From contig NZ_KV797910.1 in NCBI RefSeq assembly GCF_001809535.1, positions 84,560 through 148,559 of the forward strand: DNA of 64,000 nucleotides. Reading direction: 5' to 3'. A program made the translations under genes and the position numbers. Numbering within the stretch: position 1 is the stretch's first letter; every line of letters starts with the position of its first letter. This document shows, one piece after another, positions 52,266 through 60,601 of this stretch. The stretch comes from Aerococcus sp. HMSC062A02. GTDB taxonomy: Bacteria > Bacillota > Bacilli > Lactobacillales > Aerococcaceae. The notes under the pieces were generated by a model, which did no database searches, was not told the DNA's origin, and saw only the letters and a list, made by a program, of their open reading frames with translations.

Positions 52266-53166
52266 ATATGAACATGGAGATGAGATGGAATTTACGACTT
52301 TTGGATATCCTTGTGTTATCCGAATTAATGATCAAAACACGCTATGTGGTTATATAGGTATAGAGAAGGGGCATCCACTATGGTTAGGCGACTGTGATGA
52401 TCTAGATATACAAAGCTTAGAAGTTCACGGAGGGGTTACTTATACAGGATTCTTAAAAGGTGGCACAACCTGGTATATAGGGTTTGATTGCGCTCACTCT
52501 AGTGATCATGTACCGGGGCCCAAGTGGGAAATTCCTCCTTTTGTGGTACGTCCCTCCAAACCGTGGCGTGATCATTTTTTCGTAAAAATGAATATTAATG
52601 AATTGGCTGCCCAGTTGAAGATAATTAACTCCGAAAGAAAGAGTGAACTATCAGAAACAAGGATTCGAAAAATATTTGTGTATGCGATGATGACTAAAGA
52701 ATCATTTCAAAAGCAAGTTATTGAATATTTAAATAAGCCTGTTTTTATTAGCAAAGAGGATGGAAGTTTTGATGTAGAAATTGATCGAGAGTTTATGCAT
52801 ATCTCTTGTGATGTAAATCGAATCATTGCTTTATCTTGTAGTGATGAGTCTCCAATAGATTTTCACGAAATTAAAGAATTCTTTATAGAGCTGGCAAAGG
52901 CTACTGATGGTGATATTCCGGTCCCTAATACAGATCGTGAGATTGAAAATTTATTACTTCATTACTTTATTAAGCAAAATGAAATAATTAACCAAACTAT
53001 AAACGGAAAAATTGCTTTAATAAAAGAGTTCGTTACCACCCATGGATTTTCTGATTACGATTCAGATTGGGAGTTAGAAATGGAGGAGGTAACCAAAGAG
53101 TATTTGAATAGACTGAATATGATATTAAATAGATTTTTAAAGGTTGACAAAATAAAAGCCGACTAG
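52240..53166 (+). CDS. unknown two-part phage protein
   Basis: A 308-residue protein. The N-terminal 100 residues (GYPCVIRINDQNTLCGYIGI, then EVHGGVTYTGFLKGGTTWYI and GFDCAHSSDHVPGPKW) resemble a small compact domain common in Firmicute phages, with conserved HGG, W and FDCAHS. The C-terminal two thirds are AT-rich and helical, ending NRFLKVDKIKAD, and look unrelated. No known function. The two halves may be a fusion. ATG at 52240 or 52243. Confidence 0.65.
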   Translation: MMTPWEGFRYEHGDEMEFTTFGYPCVIRINDQNTLCGYIGIEKGHPLWLGDCDDLDIQSLEVHGGVTYTGFLKGGTTWYIGFDCAHSSDHVPGPKWEIPPFVVRPSKPWRDHFFVKMNINELAAQLKIINSERKSELSETRIRKIFVYAMMTKESFQKQVIEYLNKPVFISKEDGSFDVEIDREFMHISCDVNRIIALSCSDESPIDFHEIKEFFIELAKATDGDIPVPNTDREIENLLLHYFIKQNEIINQTINGKIALIKEFVTTHGFSDYDSDWELEMEEVTKEYLNRLNMILNRFLKVDKIKAD

Positions 53167-53213
53167 CGGCAACTAGTCGACAGAAATAAAAAAGCTTTCA
53201 AGGAGATTATACC

Positions 53214-53504
53214 ATGAGTATTTATGAATCACAATTACACGATAGATGGGGAAGGCCTGCAGAGCCTAGAGAATTAAAGCATATCCCTGTTGGTCAAGAT
53301 TGGAAGGGTAATACGATTTACCTGGATGATGGGAAGGATTACATGTGCTACTTCCCTGGTGAGTATGTTGATGTTACTGAGCTGAGTGACTATCTCATCT
53401 ACATCTATAAAACGGATGAGGGTGCAGCAGTCGATTTGATGGCTGAAGCTGTTGCTAATGGCCAATTATTAACAGCAATGGATTTATATGAGGAGGCAGA
53501 ATAA
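53214..53504 (+). CDS. unknown 96-residue phage protein
   Basis: An acidic protein, MSIYESQLHDRWGRPAEPRE onward, with the ordered segments IPVGQDWKGNTIYLDDGKDY and YLIYIYKTDEGAAVDLMAEAV. ATG at 53214 with AAGGAGA upstream. Its stop overlaps the recT start by one base, so it is coupled to the recombination genes. A GACTAG/CTAGTC inverted repeat lies at 53162-53179. Confidence 0.72.
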   Translation: MSIYESQLHDRWGRPAEPRELKHIPVGQDWKGNTIYLDDGKDYMCYFPGEYVDVTELSDYLIYIYKTDEGAAVDLMAEAVANGQLLTAMDLYEEAE

Positions 53505-54532
53505 TGGCAAATGAAGTACAACAAGCGTCTCAGAAAACACTAACGACAGGCATTATTAATCGTGTAGGAGAAATGGAAAAAGAGGGATTAGTGATTCCTA
53601 GCGATTACTCACCAGCTAACGCCTTGAACATTGCTTACCTGCAACTAGAAGAAAGCGGCGTTCTCAATAAGGTAACGCCCCAATCAGTGGCTAAAGCTTT
53701 GCTGAACATGGTGATTCAAGGCCTAAGCCCAGCGAAGACACAGGTCTACTTCATCCCATATGGTAATACGCTACAGATGCAGCGTTCCTACTTCGGCACA
53801 CAAACAGCAATTAAGCGTTTAGACGAAGTGGACGATGTATGGGCCAATGTCATTTATGAAGATGACGAGTTTGAAATGACAATTGATGAAAAAGGTGTTG
53901 AACGCTTTGTAAAACATAAGACGAATTGGCAAAATCGTGATGGTGAAATTGTTGGAGCTTATGCCATTGTGGATACTAGATCGAGAGGGCGCCTGCTAAC
54001 AGTAATGACTAAGAAAGAAATTGATGCCTCCTGGTCCCAGGGAAAGACAAAAAATGTCCAACAAAAATTCCCCCAAGAAATGGCCAAGCGAACAGTTATT
54101 AATCGTGCAGCTAAGAATATCCTAAATACGTCAACAGACAATGATTATCTTGTGAATGCAATTAATGACACGACTGAAAATGAATACGATCAAAAGAAAC
54201 GTCGTCAAGATGTCACTGATAGTGCTCCAGATCGAGAGGGGGATCAACTGATCGAAAAGCTGAAAGAGAAAAAACAAGCTAAAACTAAAGAGTCAGTTGA
54301 ACAACCTAAAAATGATGTTCCGGATGAAGTAATTGAAGCAGAGATTCTTGAAGACTCTCCGGATGAACCGGAAACTCCTGATCAATCTGAATCCTCCGGA
54401 GAACTTACAGAGGATGAATTAGCAGAGCTCAAAGCGCAATCAGAAGCCTTTGCCAAAGAGCAAGTAGAGGATGCTCCGGAAGAGAAGCAAGTAGATCTGT
54501 TTGGCAAGAATATTGGTGATTTCTATGAGTAA
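53504..54532 (+). CDS. recT: RecT-family single-strand annealing protein
   Basis: A 342-residue protein. The RecT core spans about 30-230: YLQLEESGVLNKVTPQSVAK, ALLNMVIQGLSPAKTQVYFI, PYGNTLQMQRSYFGTQTAIK. The C-terminal 100 residues are acidic and disordered (VIEAEILEDSPDEPETPDQS). It anneals complementary strands after exonuclease resection. The partner nuclease is encoded next, overlapping by 8 bases, which matches a RecE/RecT-like pair. Confidence 0.95.
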   Translation: MANEVQQASQKTLTTGIINRVGEMEKEGLVIPSDYSPANALNIAYLQLEESGVLNKVTPQSVAKALLNMVIQGLSPAKTQVYFIPYGNTLQMQRSYFGTQTAIKRLDEVDDVWANVIYEDDEFEMTIDEKGVERFVKHKTNWQNRDGEIVGAYAIVDTRSRGRLLTVMTKKEIDASWSQGKTKNVQQKFPQEMAKRTVINRAAKNILNTSTDNDYLVNAINDTTENEYDQKKRRQDVTDSAPDREGDQLIEKLKEKKQAKTKESVEQPKNDVPDEVIEAEILEDSPDEPETPDQSESSGELTEDELAELKAQSEAFAKEQVEDAPEEKQVDLFGKNIGDFYE

Positions 54533-55448
54533 GCAAGAAGAATTACAAAAGCTCAACGATGATAGCTATTACTACTCAAACGAGTCGAGCTGGAAGTACA
54601 TGTCCGCTTCTCAGTATAAAGACTTCCTGGAGTGTGAAGCAGCAGCCCTGGCTAAGCTAAAAGAGGACTGGCAGCCGACTAGTGACCCTACAGCGCTCTT
54701 AGTTGGTAACTACGTCCATTCCTACTTCGAGTCTCCGGAAGCTCATGCAGCCTTCAAAAACGCCAACAACGAGGCGATGTTTAAACCAGCAACGGTAGCA
54801 GAGCTGAAAGAGGGGTTGGACGACCTCAATATTTCTTATAAGAAGTCTGCTAAGAAAGATGAACTCATTGAGCTCTACGGGGACCATACCATGCCACATG
54901 GGGGCTTACTCAGCCCCTTCAAGGTGGCTGACCGGATGATTGAACGTGTCAAACGAGAACCCCTCTTTGACTTACTTTGGCAGGGTGACAAAGAAGTCCC
55001 GGTCATTGGTGAGTTTGGCGGTGTCCAGTGGAAAGGTAAGATTGACCTACTCAACGTAGAAGATGGTATCTTTATTGATTTGAAGACGAATGCTGATTTC
55101 AGCCGTAGATACTGGGACAAACGGTATATGGGCTGGGTAAGCTTTGTTGAAGCGTTTGGCTATGTCCGGCAGATTGCTATCTATGAGTACCTGCTAGAGC
55201 AGGAGTATGGCAAGCCATTTGAAGGCTTCATCTATGCCGTATCGAAGCAAGATCCCTGTGATGTAGAAGCTATCCGGATTGATGACTATAAAAAGGATTT
55301 TGAGCTGACCAACACTAAAGAACGCGTTAAGCACTTTGAAGCCGTTAAGACCGGACAAGTTGAACCTAAGATGTGTGGTAAATGTGAATATTGTCGTGAA
55401 CGAAAAGTGTTAGATGGGTTTATCTATAGTGATGAGCTCATTGATTAA
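54525..55448 (+). CDS. PD-(D/E)XK exonuclease, RecE-like, with a possible Fe-S cluster
   Basis: A 307-residue nuclease. The core has GNYVHSYFE, then GKIDLLNVEDGIFIDLKTNA (the D...DxK active site), then FVEAFGYVRQIAIYEYLLEQ. It has C37 in FLECEAAALAK and C284, C287, C290 in CGKCEYC. One N-terminal plus three C-terminal cysteines is the Cas4/AddB-type iron-sulphur layout. As recT's partner it should resect DNA ends. ATG at 54525 overlaps the recT stop; an upstream in-frame start at 54501 is less likely. Confidence 0.88.
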   Translation: MSKQEELQKLNDDSYYYSNESSWKYMSASQYKDFLECEAAALAKLKEDWQPTSDPTALLVGNYVHSYFESPEAHAAFKNANNEAMFKPATVAELKEGLDDLNISYKKSAKKDELIELYGDHTMPHGGLLSPFKVADRMIERVKREPLFDLLWQGDKEVPVIGEFGGVQWKGKIDLLNVEDGIFIDLKTNADFSRRYWDKRYMGWVSFVEAFGYVRQIAIYEYLLEQEYGKPFEGFIYAVSKQDPCDVEAIRIDDYKKDFELTNTKERVKHFEAVKTGQVEPKMCGKCEYCRERKVLDGFIYSDELID

Positions 55449-55460
55449 GGAGGAAGATAA

Positions 55461-56465
55461 GTGGCTAGGCCAACGAAAGATGGTCTTGATTACTTTCCTC
55501 TAGATGTCGATATATTTGAAAATGCAAAGATTGAAGCCATTGCTGGTGAATTTGGAGCCAAGGGTGAGCTCTTAGTAATCAAACTGTTATGCGCGGTATA
55601 CAAAGAAGGATACTACGTTGTATGGAATGAATTGCTAAAGATGCAGCTCTTGAAACGCGTCCAGGGAGCAAGTATTGGATTTTTGGAACAAGTGGTCAAC
55701 CGCTTAGTTGAATGGGGAACCTTTGATAAAAACCTGTTTAACTCGGCTAAGGTACTCACTTCAGTACGGATCCAAGAAAACTACCGTTTAGCCACCAGCC
55801 GGCGCAAAAATATCGATATGAGTCGTTATTGCTTACTCGATGTAGACAATAACCCTAACTCAAGTGGAGTTAATGACAACATTAATCCACAAAGTAAAAG
55901 AAAAGAAAGTAAAAGAGATCAAAGTAAATTAAATAATATATCATCAACATCAAAAACTAGTTCTTTTAGTGCACCTGAAAATAAAAATCCGGGCGAAAAC
56001 TCGGATGATGTGGATGTTGTTGATGATGATTTGCCACCGGTATTGGGTCAAAAAACTCTGGATTTCTACCAGGACAACTTTGGCTTTTTCCAAAATTCAT
56101 TGGCTATGCAGACGGTCCAAAGTATGGCTAAGAACTATGGCGATGACTTGGTCATTCATGCTCTAACCAAAGCGATTGAGGTAGATCGGCCCATTAACTA
56201 TGCCAATACAATCCTGAAGAACTGGCAAAAACAAGGGGTGACAACTGTAAAAGAGGCAGAAGCTGCTGATAAGAGTTTTGAGCGCAAGAAGTCCAAGAAA
56301 TATGGCAGACAGAAGCGTGAAGAAGACACTCCAGAATGGCTAGAAAACCAGAAGAAGGAGCGGCAGTCGAAGACACCTGAGCAACCAAAGCAGGCGGATA
56401 CAGAGGGGGCAAAGCGCCTGAAAGAGATGATTGCCAACCGAGACAGGGGGACTATCGATGATTGA
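55461..56465 (+). CDS. DnaD-like phage replication initiator
   Basis: A 334-residue protein. The N-terminus (GLDYFPLDVDIFENAKIEAI, AGEFGAKGELLVIKLLCAVY) is the winged-helix domain found in phage replisome organisers (DUF4373-type). After a serine/asparagine-rich linker, a DnaD-like domain follows (about 195-275: LDFYQDNFGFF, NYGDDLVIHALTKAIE, INYANTILKNWQKQGV). The C-terminus is basic. It probably binds the phage origin and loads host helicase. GTG at 55461 after AGGAGGAAG. Confidence 0.88.
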   Translation: MARPTKDGLDYFPLDVDIFENAKIEAIAGEFGAKGELLVIKLLCAVYKEGYYVVWNELLKMQLLKRVQGASIGFLEQVVNRLVEWGTFDKNLFNSAKVLTSVRIQENYRLATSRRKNIDMSRYCLLDVDNNPNSSGVNDNINPQSKRKESKRDQSKLNNISSTSKTSSFSAPENKNPGENSDDVDVVDDDLPPVLGQKTLDFYQDNFGFFQNSLAMQTVQSMAKNYGDDLVIHALTKAIEVDRPINYANTILKNWQKQGVTTVKEAEAADKSFERKKSKKYGRQKREEDTPEWLENQKKERQSKTPEQPKQADTEGAKRLKEMIANRDRGTIDD

Positions 56466-56910
56466 GTTGGTCATCCCTGGGGAGTGTGTGCCTAAAGGTC
56501 GGCCTCGCTTTACGAAGGCTGGCCATGCCTACACCCCTAAGAAAACCAGGGCCTATGAAGCTAAGCTGAAACTGTACTTTAGGCGAGCAGTTAAAGAACC
56601 CATGGAGGGGCCTTTGTCAGTCACCCTGGTGATTGGTCGGCCGTTCTTGAAGAGCTTCACCAAGAAAAAGACCGCTGAGGCTTTGAATTTGGATCTCTGG
56701 CCGATTTCAAGACCTGATTTGGATAACTATGTCAAAGCAGTCTTAGACGCTGGAAATGGCATTCTTTTTGCCGATGATAGCCAGGTCTGCAGATTGCATG
56801 TTGTGAAGGTCTACTCTCCAGTAGTTGGCATTGCCTTAAGACTTCAGGAAATTGAACTATCAACGCAAGAATTAGAGCTTATCAACAAGTTAAGGGAGGT
56901 TGATTCATGA
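56458..56910 (+). CDS. rusA: RusA-type Holliday-junction resolvase
   Basis: A 150-residue endonuclease. Family signs are PGECVPKGRPRFTKAGHAYT, PKKTRAYE, and the catalytic aspartates in SRPDLDNYVKAVLDAGNGIL and FADDSQV. It resolves recombination or replication junctions before packaging. ATG at 56458 overlaps the previous gene by 8 bases, with AGGGGG upstream; it also overlaps the next gene by 4 bases. Confidence 0.94.
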   Translation: MIELVIPGECVPKGRPRFTKAGHAYTPKKTRAYEAKLKLYFRRAVKEPMEGPLSVTLVIGRPFLKSFTKKKTAEALNLDLWPISRPDLDNYVKAVLDAGNGILFADDSQVCRLHVVKVYSPVVGIALRLQEIELSTQELELINKLREVDS

Positions 56911-57155
56911 TGGCGCAGAAGTGGGTTGTCGAAAAGCAAAAATATGAACCCTATGAGCTTCCGGGAGAGAATTGCAGTCTCTACGAAGAGGATATGGACC
57001 GCATAGTAACCTGTGCTCAATGTGGAGAGCCGATGGTGTACGGCCTGGGCTATTGCTCAAGAGAAGTTCATACAGAAGTCGGCTTAGCCTATATCGTTTG
57101 TGAAGATTGCTACCGCATGGAGTGGCAGCGTAAAGCCGATTTTGAAAATCGCTAA
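56907..57155 (+). CDS. small putative zinc-ribbon protein
   Basis: An 82-residue protein with CAQC, a lone cysteine in GYCSREVH and CEDC near the C-terminus (CxxC...CxxC), a likely zinc site. ATG at 56907 overlaps the rusA stop. Unknown phage function; possibly nucleic-acid binding. Confidence 0.75.
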   Translation: MMAQKWVVEKQKYEPYELPGENCSLYEEDMDRIVTCAQCGEPMVYGLGYCSREVHTEVGLAYIVCEDCYRMEWQRKADFENR

Positions 57156-57160
57156 GTAAA

Positions 57161-57256
57161 TTACCGGATGCCTACTGGAGAGGGGCTAAACTCTCAAAAT
57201 TCTATCGTGCTCATTACTGTCAAACTTAGCCCCTCTACCCAGTAGGCATCCGGGTA
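57161..57256. repeat. 96-bp near-perfect inverted repeat between early genes
   Basis: The left arm is 57161-57189 (TTACCGGATGCCTACTGG, then AGAGGGGCTAA). The right arm is 57226-57256, complementary apart from a few extra bases. The loop is 36 bases. No T-tract follows, so it is not a standard terminator. It ends 20 bases before the ssb start. Confidence 0.9.
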
Positions 57257-57276
57257 AATTGTGAAAGGAATTGTCT

Positions 57277-57753
57277 ATGATTAACAACGTTGTTTTGGTT
57301 GGAAGGCTCACCAAAGGCGTTAGCCTTCGCTATACCCAAAGTGGTGTGGCTGTGGCCAACTTTCTTTTAGCCTGTGAGCGGAGTTTCCGTAATGCAGACG
57401 GAGAGAAGGAAACTGACTTTATCTCCTGTGTCATTTGGCGAGGCGCAGCAGAAAGCCTTGAGAAGTACACAGCAAAGGGATCGCTGATTGGCGTTGAAGG
57501 GTCCATCCAGACCAGAAACTATGAAAATGACCAGGGTCAGCGCGTCTATGTAACGGAGGTATTAGTTAGCAACTTTAGCTTGCTGGAACCAAAAGAAGTG
57601 ACGGAGAAGCGTCGGATGGGGACTGGCCAATCAACTGGGGGTTATCAAGCACCTAACAGATCTACAGCTACAGGGTGGACGAGTCAACCCCAACAATCAA
57701 ATTTCCGGCCAACAGAAGAAATTCAGATAAAAGATGATGATTTGCCGTTCTAG
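57277..57753 (+). CDS. ssb: single-stranded DNA-binding protein
   Basis: A 158-residue OB-fold protein, INNVVLVGRLTKGVSLRYTQ onward, with VEGSIQTRNYENDQGQRVYV, a glutamine/glycine-rich linker and the acidic tip DDDLPF that recruits partners. ATG at 57277 follows GAAAGGAA; an in-frame TTG two codons upstream is less likely. Phage-encoded, for replication and RecT recombination. Confidence 0.96.
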   Translation: MINNVVLVGRLTKGVSLRYTQSGVAVANFLLACERSFRNADGEKETDFISCVIWRGAAESLEKYTAKGSLIGVEGSIQTRNYENDQGQRVYVTEVLVSNFSLLEPKEVTEKRRMGTGQSTGGYQAPNRSTATGWTSQPQQSNFRPTEEIQIKDDDLPF

Positions 57754-57781
57754 GGATGCAAGATGAAACGGAGGAGATATT

Positions 57782-58126
57782 ATGGACCACGTACTTGATG
57801 AAATGATTGCTTTGTACGAGGAAAAGAATAATGACTATGGTAATAGCTTCGACCAGAGCTTGGATAAGCATGGACTAGTAGCTAGTGCTGTACGTCTAGG
57901 TGATAAGCTGAATCGCTTTGAAAATTTAATTCACACAGACCAGCAAGTAAAGGATGAGTCTATCCGTGATACGTTGATTGATTTAGCTAATTATGCTGCG
58001 ATGACTGTGAACTGGTTAGATAATCAACAATCAGAACCAGTAGCAGCGAGCCCTAAGCCTTCTAAACCATATCCGTATATGTTCACGAGTGAGTATCTAA
58101 AAGCTCTAAGGGATGATAATTTATGA
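57782..58126 (+). CDS. DUF1599-family protein (nucleotide-modification-associated)
   Basis: A 114-residue protein: DEMIALYEEKNNDYGNSFDQ, VASAVRLGDKLNRFENL, then IRDTLIDLANYAAMTVNWL. This is the DUF1599 pattern of short helical phage proteins, proposed to associate with nucleotide metabolism. The MazG-like arrangement of E/D residues hints at a nucleotide-binding helical bundle. ATG at 57782 with GGAGGAG upstream. It overlaps the next gene by 4 bases. Confidence 0.82.
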   Translation: MDHVLDEMIALYEEKNNDYGNSFDQSLDKHGLVASAVRLGDKLNRFENLIHTDQQVKDESIRDTLIDLANYAAMTVNWLDNQQSEPVAASPKPSKPYPYMFTSEYLKALRDDNL

Positions 58127-58920
58127 TTGGAGAACAGATCGAAGGCTTGTCACCTAATGGCTACACAGTTAGGGGAACAGTGATTAAAGAGCTTAAATAT
58201 ACTTGGCTAGTCGAAAGTAATAAGAATTTAGAACTCATCTATAAAATCTCGGCCCCTGATTGGCAGGATAAACAAAATGCCAAAAGTCCGGGCGCCAAGC
58301 TAAAAGACCTACGCAGACAGTGCCAGCTGACTATCCCAGCTGCAGCAGACCGGGTGAATCGTTCATCTCGGATCGTCATGCTGATTGAACAAGATGCTTA
58401 TCAGGGGAGTGATAAAGAGAGTATCGTTGGTAAGCTCAAGGAGTACTACATGGACTACCAAGAACGCGTCTCCGGAGAGCCTAGCGATGAGCCAATCGAA
58501 GAGATACTGCGTCAACTAAACGATGATACTCCAATTCCAGACGACGGATATACTTGGAAACCAAATGTTGAAGGGCAATCTTTATCAAATAAAGGATGGA
58601 CAGACCAAGAAAAAGATACTCTAGTAGCACTGTATGAAAAAGGGGAATCTCTCAAAGAAATTAGTGAAATTCTAGGACGAACTTACTATGGAACTAAGTC
58701 ACAGCTGGAGCAACTACGTAAAGAAGGACGTATGTGGAAACGACCTCGAATTCGTGAAAAAAGAAAGAAACGAAAAGAATGGAGCGATGGGGACACTGAG
58801 CGCTTAATTGAAATGGAAAATAAAGGGCTACCTTATATAGAAATTGCAAGTGCACTAGGTTTCTCTATCGGGACAATTGCGCAGCGCATAAAAAGATTTA
58901 GGGAAGAAGGGGTGATGTAG
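58123..58920 (+). CDS. multi-HTH DNA-binding protein, unknown
   Basis: A 265-residue protein. The N-terminal 50 residues look like a small beta domain. Residues about 65-115 (KLKDLRRQCQLTIPAAADRV, NRSSRIVMLIEQ) resemble an XRE HTH. The C-terminal part has two SANT/homeodomain-like HTH units (WTDQEKDTLVALYEKGESLK and WSDGDTERLIEMENKGLPYI) separated by a highly basic stretch (RKRKKRKEW-like). A sequence-specific regulator is likely. ATG at 58123 overlaps the previous stop. Confidence 0.72.
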   Translation: MIGEQIEGLSPNGYTVRGTVIKELKYTWLVESNKNLELIYKISAPDWQDKQNAKSPGAKLKDLRRQCQLTIPAAADRVNRSSRIVMLIEQDAYQGSDKESIVGKLKEYYMDYQERVSGEPSDEPIEEILRQLNDDTPIPDDGYTWKPNVEGQSLSNKGWTDQEKDTLVALYEKGESLKEISEILGRTYYGTKSQLEQLRKEGRMWKRPRIREKRKKRKEWSDGDTERLIEMENKGLPYIEIASALGFSIGTIAQRIKRFREEGVM

Positions 58921-59205
58921 ATGAAAAGACTAATCGAGAGATTTTTTAAGCTAACGATGGGCGGTTGGCTTGTACTGGCAGTCGTTCTCTTTTGGTGGCT
59001 GATTGGAAGTACTGTCTACAATGCTTTAAAGCCAGAAACACCTCCGCAAATTGAAAGTACGCCTCGAAAGGTAGCAGTACAGACCCTGGATGACGATGCA
59101 GACCGGGTGAGGTACTTGCAGATCTGGATGGTTAGAATCGATGGGGAGGAGCGGTATTTTGGAGAGTTTATTGATGGAGGGGAAAGTAAATGGGCAGAGA
59201 ACTAG
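58921..59205 (+). CDS. membrane-anchored phage protein, unknown
   Basis: A 94-residue protein with one membrane helix (about 14-34, GGWLVLAVVLFWWLIGSTVY) and an acidic outer domain ending GEFIDGGESKWAEN. It starts directly after the previous stop, with AGAAGGGGTGATG upstream, and overlaps the next gene by 16 bases. Confidence 0.7.
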   Translation: MKRLIERFFKLTMGGWLVLAVVLFWWLIGSTVYNALKPETPPQIESTPRKVAVQTLDDDADRVRYLQIWMVRIDGEERYFGEFIDGGESKWAEN

Positions 59206-59564
59206 GACAGAAGATAAAAAGTGTCAGAGAGTCCAAGGGTTGGACGCAGCAACAGCTTGGGGAAATTCTCGGAAATCCACCCGTTAAGCCTGGGATCATA
59301 TCTAGGTGGGAAAACGGCATATCTTTACCGAACAATAAGCGCCTTAAAGCAATTGCTGACCTAGCAGGCACCACAGTAGACGATTTACTAGAGGAAGAAT
59401 ATTGTGAGTGGTCAAAAAGTGCTCGCCGTCTTAGTTGGGCCTCTATGTACGCCACTGATTGCGGCGAGGTGTGGATAGACGATAGTACCAAGTCTATAGA
59501 AGAGTTTAATTATTGCCTTTATTGCGGTAAGAAAATTGAGAGGATGAGTGACGATGAGATGTAG
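59190..59564 (+). CDS. XRE regulator with a C-terminal CxxC segment
   Basis: A 124-residue protein. The N-terminal HTH (ELGQKIKSVRESKGWTQQQL, then GIISRWENGISLP) is followed by a C-terminal segment with YCLYCGKKIERM, a rubredoxin-like CxxC that may bind zinc. ATG at 59190. It overlaps neighbours on both sides. It is the fourth HTH gene of the early region. Confidence 0.82.
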   Translation: MGRELGQKIKSVRESKGWTQQQLGEILGNPPVKPGIISRWENGISLPNNKRLKAIADLAGTTVDDLLEEEYCEWSKSARRLSWASMYATDCGEVWIDDSTKSIEEFNYCLYCGKKIERMSDDEM

Positions 59565-60345
59565 TAACAAATACATGGTAAATATATGCGATCAAGAAAC
59601 CTGGCCCGGGAAAATGTTCGATACTAAGGAGGAGGCGATTCATGAAGCGAATAAAGCTTTGATAAATCACAATGATGGAAGCGATATTTTCGGCTGTGAA
59701 TTAGGAGAAATTGAAGGCATTTACGATTTTAATCCTTATGAAGTCGAAACGTATTCTGTTGGAATAACGAGAGTTCCAGAAGTCCCCGAAGACTTAGGTC
59801 GGAAGCTTTTTGATTGGCTAGATAATTGTTTTTGGGACGAGTTTTCATACGCATATGGGGAACCTATTTCAGATCGTATTTTTAGTGAAGATGAAAAAGA
59901 TGGAGTAGACCTAGTCATTTATGATGCTATATCAATTATAGTTAATCAGAGTGAAAGAAACGCTTACATTGTTGAAGAAATAGAAAAAATTCCTAATCCG
60001 TTGAAACAGGAGGAAGAAATTCAAATGGATAAATTAATTAGTGATGTTGAAGAGTGGTCGAACCAGAGAGGATTAAATGAATCAGATTATAAGGCTCAGT
60101 TTCTAAAAGTAATTGAAGAGGTTGGAGAGCTGGCACAAGGAATGGCTAAAAATAAACCAGAAGTAATTGTAGACTCGTTCGGTGATGTATTTGTCACCCT
60201 CGTTATCCTCAATCAACAACTAAGATATCATGGTGTAATTGATCATGACCTTGCGGAGTGCCTTAATTTTGCATATCAAGAGATTAAGGACCGTAAAGGA
60301 GAGATGATTAATGGAACTTTTGTTAAAGAGGAGGATTTATCATGA
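59554..60345 (+). CDS. fusion: unknown domain plus MazG-like nucleotide pyrophosphohydrolase
   Basis: A 263-residue protein. The first 155 residues (NICDQETWPGKMFDTKEEAI onward) are an unknown phage domain. The rest is MazG-like: FLKVIEEVGELAQGMAKNKP with the EExxE metal motif and DSFGDVFVTLVIL with the second acidic motif. It may hydrolyse dNTPs or (p)ppGpp-like nucleotides. An internal ATG at 60025 with AGGAGG upstream could yield the MazG part alone (106 residues). ATG at 59554 overlaps the previous stop. Confidence 0.82.
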   Translation: MRCSNKYMVNICDQETWPGKMFDTKEEAIHEANKALINHNDGSDIFGCELGEIEGIYDFNPYEVETYSVGITRVPEVPEDLGRKLFDWLDNCFWDEFSYAYGEPISDRIFSEDEKDGVDLVIYDAISIIVNQSERNAYIVEEIEKIPNPLKQEEEIQMDKLISDVEEWSNQRGLNESDYKAQFLKVIEEVGELAQGMAKNKPEVIVDSFGDVFVTLVILNQQLRYHGVIDHDLAECLNFAYQEIKDRKGEMINGTFVKEEDLS

Positions 60346-60572
60346 TTACGGTCTATACAAAAGATCACTGCATGCAGTGTCGCTTTACAAAGAAATGGCT
60401 AGATGAACACGGGATCGAATATTCGTTAAAGAATGTAGACGCTGACCCTACACTCACTGAGGAGCTCCAACAGATGGGCTTCCAGGCGGTGCCTGTTGTT
60501 GTAGCGGAAGGCTATGAGCCGTTTTATGGCTTCCAACCACATAAATTGGAGAAGATTATTGAAACTTTATAA
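60342..60572 (+). CDS. nrdH: NrdH-like glutaredoxin
   Basis: A 76-residue thioredoxin-fold protein with the redox motif CMQC (KDHCMQCRFTKKWL), the cis-proline in QAVPVVV, and GFQPHKLEKII at the end. NrdH-type redoxins reduce class Ib ribonucleotide reductase, so this could raise dNTP supply during phage replication. ATG at 60342 overlaps the previous stop. Confidence 0.9.
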   Translation: MITVYTKDHCMQCRFTKKWLDEHGIEYSLKNVDADPTLTEELQQMGFQAVPVVVAEGYEPFYGFQPHKLEKIIETL

Positions 60573-60601
60573 GTAAGTTGTATTTTAAGGGAGGCTTGCC
60601 T

